Shown here piece by piece: positions 59,401 to 64,000 of a stretch of 64,000 bases of DNA. The first letter of the stretch is position 1. Each line of letters starts with the position of its first letter. Position numbers and translations under genes: made by a program. The notes beneath the pieces were generated by a model that was given only the letters and a program-made list of their open reading frames with translations, made no database searches and had not been told where the DNA came from. Origin of the DNA: Nemopilema nomurai (lineage: Eukaryota > Cnidaria > Scyphozoa > Rhizostomeae > Rhizostomatidae). The stretch spans positions 2,817,373 to 2,881,372 of the forward strand of contig ML133401.1 of assembly GCA_003864495.1 (NCBI GenBank), written 5' to 3'.

Positions 59401-62400
59401 GTAGAGAAATGTCATTGATTACGTATGAAGAGCATCTGGTGCACAAAGAAATGTCATCGATTACGTATGAAGAATATGTTGTGCACAGAGAAATGTCATT
59501 GATTACGTTTAAAGAGCATCTTGTGCACAGAGAAATGTCATTGATTACATATGAAGAGCATCTTGTGCACAGAGAAATGTCATTGATTACGTTTAAAGAG
59601 CATCTTGTGTACAGAGAAATGTCATTGATTACATATGAAGAGAATCTTGTGCGTAGAGATATGTCATTGATTACGTATGAAGATCATCTTCCATTCTGAT
59701 GCAGTGATTTCTATTTTGTTACCCTACTAGGCAAAGCTTTGGATTGTACGGCAGACATCGTACGTGATCTTCCACAAATGGACAAAGTGACTCCTGCCAT
59801 GCTTGTTTCTGCTCAGACTTGTGTTGCGAGAAGCATGGAAGAGAAGTGGTTTGTACTTGTTTATGAGCATCGCTTAATTCTCTTTTCACTAACATATTAA
59901 GAGATGTGGCTGAGCAAGAATTTTAGACAAATATCTATATAAATACTGTACAATTTGCTTTGAAGTAGTCAAAAGATTAACATTATTCTTTCTTCTACTT
60001 CTGCAGTGTCCGTTTGCATTTGTTGTTTGATATCGCTGAGCAACAAAAATCATACATTGAAGTCATCACACTACTTCAACATTTGTTTAATACTTTTATG
60101 TTAAATATTGATACTATTCTAGTATTTCACAATTAATTTTCTAAGGTTTATGCAATATCTTGCAACTTTTTCTGGAGATGAAGAATTGGCTGGCATCACA
60201 AAGATGCCTCATTTTCGTTCGGTGGCAGCCTCTGGTATCAAGAGTATCAAGCATCGAAATGTATATGGGTTTGCCTTTATTCCTTATCTCAATATCATGA
60301 ACTAAGGATTCCCAGAAACAAATAATTATCATTGAATGTATAGTTCTTAGGTGACTTTCGTGTGGTAGTCGTTTTTTGCTGCTTGGCGCTTTAAAGGTCT
60401 GAATGGCGTATAATGCCTGTATACTCATATCCACTATTGTTGTCACTAATTGCTTTGTCACATAACGACACTTGAAATGGAACAAATCTGATTGTAGCTA
60501 ATGTAAATTCTTCGATTCCGCTCTATCACGAAGATGAAAATATCTCAAGGAAGCCATGTTATGAAAGCATCTATTCTCTGGGTCTTAGCCTGTTCTTCAT
60601 TTTTTCCAGCGTGCTTTGTGGAGAATGTTTGCACGGAATGTTGTCAGTTTCAGACGAGGCATCGCAAACCTTCGGGTCCTGCGGCACTTTCAAAGTTTTC
60701 TGAGATATGAACACAAAATGAATGCTAAACGCTGTAAGCATAACTATGGTTTTTATCATCCTTTTTAGATTGCTTCAGTATTTCTTTTTATGTTTATCTA
60801 GTTTGGTAGAACAAGCTTTCTAATATATAAATTAATAACTTTCACTTCGCTGCTGAGAAGTAGTTATTGCTCATATCAAGGTTTGCAGATGTCTTTTGAC
60901 TTTTAAGAAGCTGGTAAAATTTATTACCAGAAGTTTATCAACCTATTCAGCAACAATTTTGCCTGAGTTTTAACTAGTTCAATGCTCTTTGTACTTGCCT
61001 GAAACCGTTGATGAAACCTTTGAAACATTGGTATAAGAGTCTGAGATGTTTGACAAACAGTCTAAACAGTTTAAGACGCTTGAAACATTGTCGTAACAAT
61101 TTGAAACATTAGTTTAATTGTTTGAAACGTTTAAAAATTTTGTCTTAACAGTTTCAAGCGTTTCAAAAATTGACTTGGCAGTTAAGGACGTTTGAAACAT
61201 TGATGTAGGCAACTAAACGCATTTTCATATTGAAGACCTGTATATAGCTGTTTTTTTCTAGAACTCAATTCTTTTAAGTGATTTTTTGCACGATTTATCC
61301 TTTGTGTAGGTAAGGAGCAAGGAGAGGAAGGCCCAGATAAAGTGCTTATAAGTAATAAACTTGTTTCTACTGAAAAGCTCATCAATGATTTGAGATTCTG
61401 GATAGAGGTCGATAGGTAAAACTTATTCTTTTCTTCTTTAAAACTTGCTTACAACGTCCGAAGATTATTCAATAATTTTCATTTTTATATTAACAAGAAA
61501 CTGTTTAATATGAATTCTACCTTTTACTTACAAGAGGAACACCAATGTCTATCATAAAGAGAGGCATGTCAAAAGGCTTGAAAGTTAATCGACAGTACAT
61601 GTTGCTCAAGGCACCAGTTGCAGCTATTTCTATGATGAAAAATGCTTTGTCCAATGCCAATTGGCAAAAGCCTTCTAGAATTCTCTCTCTGTCTCAAAAT
61701 TGTACCGTAAATTCTAATCAATTCTTCAGCGCGGAACAGTTTACTGGATAAGCACAGAAGAAGGCTTGAACAGGAATATCACAGAGAGGCCTTTTCACTG
61801 TGAAAAATATCTTCGACTGTAGCTAAATCTGGTTCACATCTTGGACTGTTTGTCGTTATTTCGAAGCAAAAAGCTGCATTCAAAAGACAACTAATGGAAA
61901 GATGTGTATTCTGCTTTGATGTTATGGTTTTTCGATATCATTTTTTGCAGGTATAAGGAGTTTGCTGATGCTGTCGTCCTCTGCGCCAAGCTTGGCAACT
62001 ACACGAAGGATGACGAGCTAATCGTGACCCGGAAGGCCAACGCCATTGTCAGCTGTTTCCTCGATTCCCTCGTGCCACCAAGGATTCAGGTTTGCCAATT
62101 CCCTCTCTCCTAAAACTATTCACAATTTGCTTTCATTTGGTTACCAGGACTCTGCTAAAAACGCACACACGCTGCGCTTGCTTTTCTGCTACGAGAGTTT
62201 CGATCCATTTATAACTTCTAGGTGAGTGACTAATGATCCCGCTGTGCAATTGTGTAAACACCAAACTACTCCTGCTAGAAAAATTAAGTAAGTTGTATGT
62301 CATTGATCTGGGTTTTTATAGCGATGAGGTTGTGGGCTGGATTAAACAAATGACTTTACTTTACAAATGACTATAAAAAAGTGGTTTAAGTTACTCAGAA

Positions 62401-63870
62401 ACGTCCAAAGGGTTTAATGGAAGTCCAAGTTTTCCGGGAAGAGACTTAATGGGATTTGCTTGTAAATATGGACTGCTATCCTGAAGTAAACAATGCCTTA
62501 CCCGGATCATATCTGAAGGCCTAACAATTACCGTAACAGAAAGGCATAGATAATCGCACGTCATCTATCAGGGCACTAAACAGGAGGGCGTTCAATCGAA
62601 GAATCAGTTTTCTTTTGCCACACCCGGTGGACGCCACTGATTGCAAATCTGTAAGAGTTGCCAATCCGTTCAGCTTCAATCACAGTATCACTTCGATCAA
62701 AGAATTGGGTTTTATGCCATATTTGATTTGGCTAACAAGAGTAGCGCGATTGCTACTTGAATCTTTGGTAAATTGATATTGAAAACTCTACTCTAACCAA
62801 CCAGCAAGATGTTGCACCACCACAGAGCAAGTACGCAAGCCCACTGCTTCCAAAGTATTGTAATTTCAAAGTTGAAAGTTGGCTAATTCCACTCTACTTC
62901 ATCACACGACCACAATTTTTATGACATCCGTATAGCATTATTTATCACTCAAAAGGTGTTTATATATTTGCAAGTCAGACATGAATAGAATTTAGACGAG
63001 GAGAGATGGCCCAAGAAGGAGTGACTGACGTCATCGTTTTTGCATGACGAAGACGAGGTCCATCTGCCCATCAAAGCCCGACCATTCATGTTTGCCTTTT
63101 GGTATTTAACGTGTCATTGATGATTAAGAGTTTTTAAAGTGATTTATATGAGAAAAACGGTCACATAGAACTGTTTGAGTCATGGATCAACTCGAGGATG
63201 TAAGGTCAGCGAAACATGAATTAACCCGCCATCTTAAACATTTGTGGGTTTGAGAAACTTCTTTTTTGTATGTTTTGTCGTTTTCAGCGCGCAGTGATTC
63301 CACTCAGAAAATCAACAAGAATCAATCAATCCATCAATCATTACAGTCAATCAATCAGTCAATCAATCAGTCCATCAGTCAATCGATTAATCATTACAGT
63401 CAGTCAATCAATCAGTCAATCAGCCAGTATCAATCAATTAATCAATCAATTAGTCAGTCACTTAATCACTAAATCCCACATACTATACAATCAGCTTTAT
63501 ACCATTTACCATGTATCATGCACTGTATACATTCAACAATCAATATACGGCCTTTATCACTTGAAAACATGTTTATGAATAGTGGTATAGCACTACACTC
63601 CATGAGTTGGGCAGGTCCTGTAGGCCTTTTTCATGCTAGTTTTATTAAACCACGCCCCTGGCCACAGTTATTCTTCTAACTTTTGCACTCATGATTTTGA
63701 TAGCCTCGTTTCTAATCGTCGCCTCGTCTACTTCTCTGCCTACAGATAAACGTTCCTGTTGACATTGCTGACGCAATCATGAGTCACGTGAAAAGTGATA
63801 TTATAGAACGTGGACTATTTCACGATGCAGCATTCTCTGTCTTCTCTGTCCTTTTGCATTACTGGAAGAG
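50449..63870 (+). CDS. RGS22: Regulator of G-protein signalling 22-like protein, 5' part (continues past the window)
   Basis: Large multi-RGS protein, in vertebrates testis-enriched and reported to bind G-alpha subunits. Exons: 50449-50500, 51037-51119, 51764-51841, 52217-52349, 53072-53590, 54141-54277, 55110-55296, 55576-55737, 56025-56356, 56742-56804, 57287-57449, 57919-58219, 58756-58952, 59731-59848, 60146-60260, 60610-60733, 61310-61415, 61951-62089, 63746-63870; about 1044 residues so far (human about 1264). The start (CCAAGATGG, good Kozak context) is inferred from phase. The N-terminal DDVFVDYFNTFLSLPVF is an RGS22 hallmark. RGS-like folds lie near residues 125-250 (RLKAFFHESAGECLLSFWLA), 460-585 (FCDYLRLLSSEKAFANIRFW), 737-880 (FKKYLIKSDGEIPMLFWQAV) and 881-1044 (LRHFQSFLRYEH to FHDAAFSVFSVLLHYWKR). 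The acceptors of exons 4 and 11 are the least certain. Confidence 0.92.
50802..50814. repeat. G13 homopolymer in RGS22 intron 1
   Basis: Run of 13 G residues; no surrounding element identified. Confidence 0.9.
54356..54592. repeat. ATTC/CATT tetranucleotide microsatellite
   Basis: About 235 bases of imperfect TTCATTCATTCA repeat in RGS22 intron 6, beginning 80 bases after the exon. The open frames across it (FIHSFIHS-type) are artefacts of the repeat. Confidence 0.92.
55862..55985. repeat. 20-bp minisatellite in RGS22 intron 8
   Basis: About six units of AAAGTTCAAAGGCCACTGAA, the later ones changed to CACCAAATC, ending 40 bases before exon 9. Confidence 0.9.
57008..57075 (+). repeat. Dispersed repeat, copy E (partial)
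   Basis: GCGACACTCCTCAGAGTATG followed by CAAACGTAAAACGCAAGCC matches the core of the copies at 23400 and 29370. Confidence 0.55.
59010..59697. repeat. 42-bp minisatellite in RGS22 intron 13, open on both strands
   Basis: About 16 units of 42 bases. Each reads CATCTTGTGCACAGAGATATG then TCATTGATTACG then TATGAAGAA, with small changes (GTGCAC or AGGCAC, GATATG or GAAATG, TATGAA or TTTAAA). Because 42 is a multiple of three and no unit contains a stop in one frame on either strand, it gives a 242-codon frame on the + strand (14-residue unit MSLITYEEHLVHRD) and a 160-codon frame on the minus strand. It begins 58 bases after exon 13 and ends 33 bases before exon 14. Reading on from exon 13 meets a stop before the array, so it is best seen as intronic. 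Confidence 0.92.
61010..61205. repeat. Degenerate TTTGAAACATT tandem repeat in RGS22 intron 16
   Basis: Some ten diverged units around TTTGAAACRTT separated by 10-20 bases, upstream of exon 17. Confidence 0.55.
62090..63745 (+). other. Intron 18 of RGS22
   Basis: The longest RGS22 intron in the window. Besides the microsatellite at its 3' side I see no exon or element. Confidence 0.6.
63318..63473. repeat. AATC/AGTC tetranucleotide microsatellite
   Basis: Imperfect CAATCAATCAGT repeat of about 155 bases. Ser-Ile-Asn-Gln frames over it are artefacts. Confidence 0.92.
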
Positions 63871-64000
63871 GTCAGTGATTTTGCGTACTCAGAAGCTTGG
63901 ATCCACTTGAGCCTATTTCGTATTGCATTCCATTCCTTTCACATGTTCTATCTGTCACAATGTCTCTACTTAATATCTCAAATGAGCATCAAAATTGAAT

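Noticed and set aside
58964..59446. 160-codon minus-strand frame with CSSYVINDISLC repeats
   Set aside because: A reading of the 42-bp minisatellite; no start context or gene structure.
59010..59697. CRISPR array
   Set aside because: Head-to-tail 42-bp units without spacers, in an animal intron; a minisatellite.
63270..63578. Ser/Ile/Asn/Gln-rich frames
   Set aside because: Translation of the AATC microsatellite.

Overview
This is animal genomic DNA, most likely from a cnidarian (coral or sea anemone). It is AT-rich, the genes are cut by many short introns with GT-AG borders (one looks GC-AG), there are no operons, and small transposable elements are scattered through introns and intergenic DNA. 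The recognisable proteins are deeply conserved metazoan ones, plus a single-exon divergent rhodopsin-like receptor of the kind expanded in anthozoans. The cnidarian assignment is an inference from gene content and style, not from a marker gene.

Layout. 1-7.1 kb: no confident gene; one weak candidate exon and one clean Harbinger-type MITE. 7.1-9.6 kb (+): two exons encoding an ETS-family Pointed (PNT/SAM) domain of the ETV6/Yan type; no ETS DNA-binding domain was seen before the next gene. 12.2-18.6 kb (-): TOMM70, the mitochondrial import receptor, 13 coding exons. 19.2-39.2 kb (+): TUBGCP3 (gamma-tubulin complex component 3), 20 coding exons, divergently transcribed from TOMM70 across about 0.6 kb. 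41.1-42.0 kb (+): intronless orphan 7-transmembrane receptor. 43.5-46.9 kb (+): VAT1/quinone-oxidoreductase-like gene, four exons, with an apparent one-base frameshift in the last. 50.4 kb to the right edge (+): RGS22-like protein, 19 coding exons in the window, the last ones lying beyond it.

The genes are functionally unrelated (mitochondrial import, microtubule nucleation, G-protein signalling, redox enzyme), as usual in an animal genome. Exon borders were placed by homology to the vertebrate proteins recalled from memory, by splice sites, and by requiring that codon phase carries over every junction; all junctions given for TOMM70, TUBGCP3 and RGS22 keep phase.

The main unexplained content is repeat structure. 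A minisatellite in TUBGCP3 intron 15 is split by a hAT-like element that itself carries two younger elements. There is a three-copy TA-flanked (mariner-like) MITE family, a two-copy MITE family with 6-bp target duplications, a tRNA-derived SINE in two copies, a dispersed repeat in at least five copies, and a 42-bp minisatellite in an RGS22 intron that is open on both strands. No CRISPR array, rRNA gene or clearly functional tRNA gene was seen. The most interesting protein-level observation is the possible PNT-only (Mae/Edl-like) ETS regulator.
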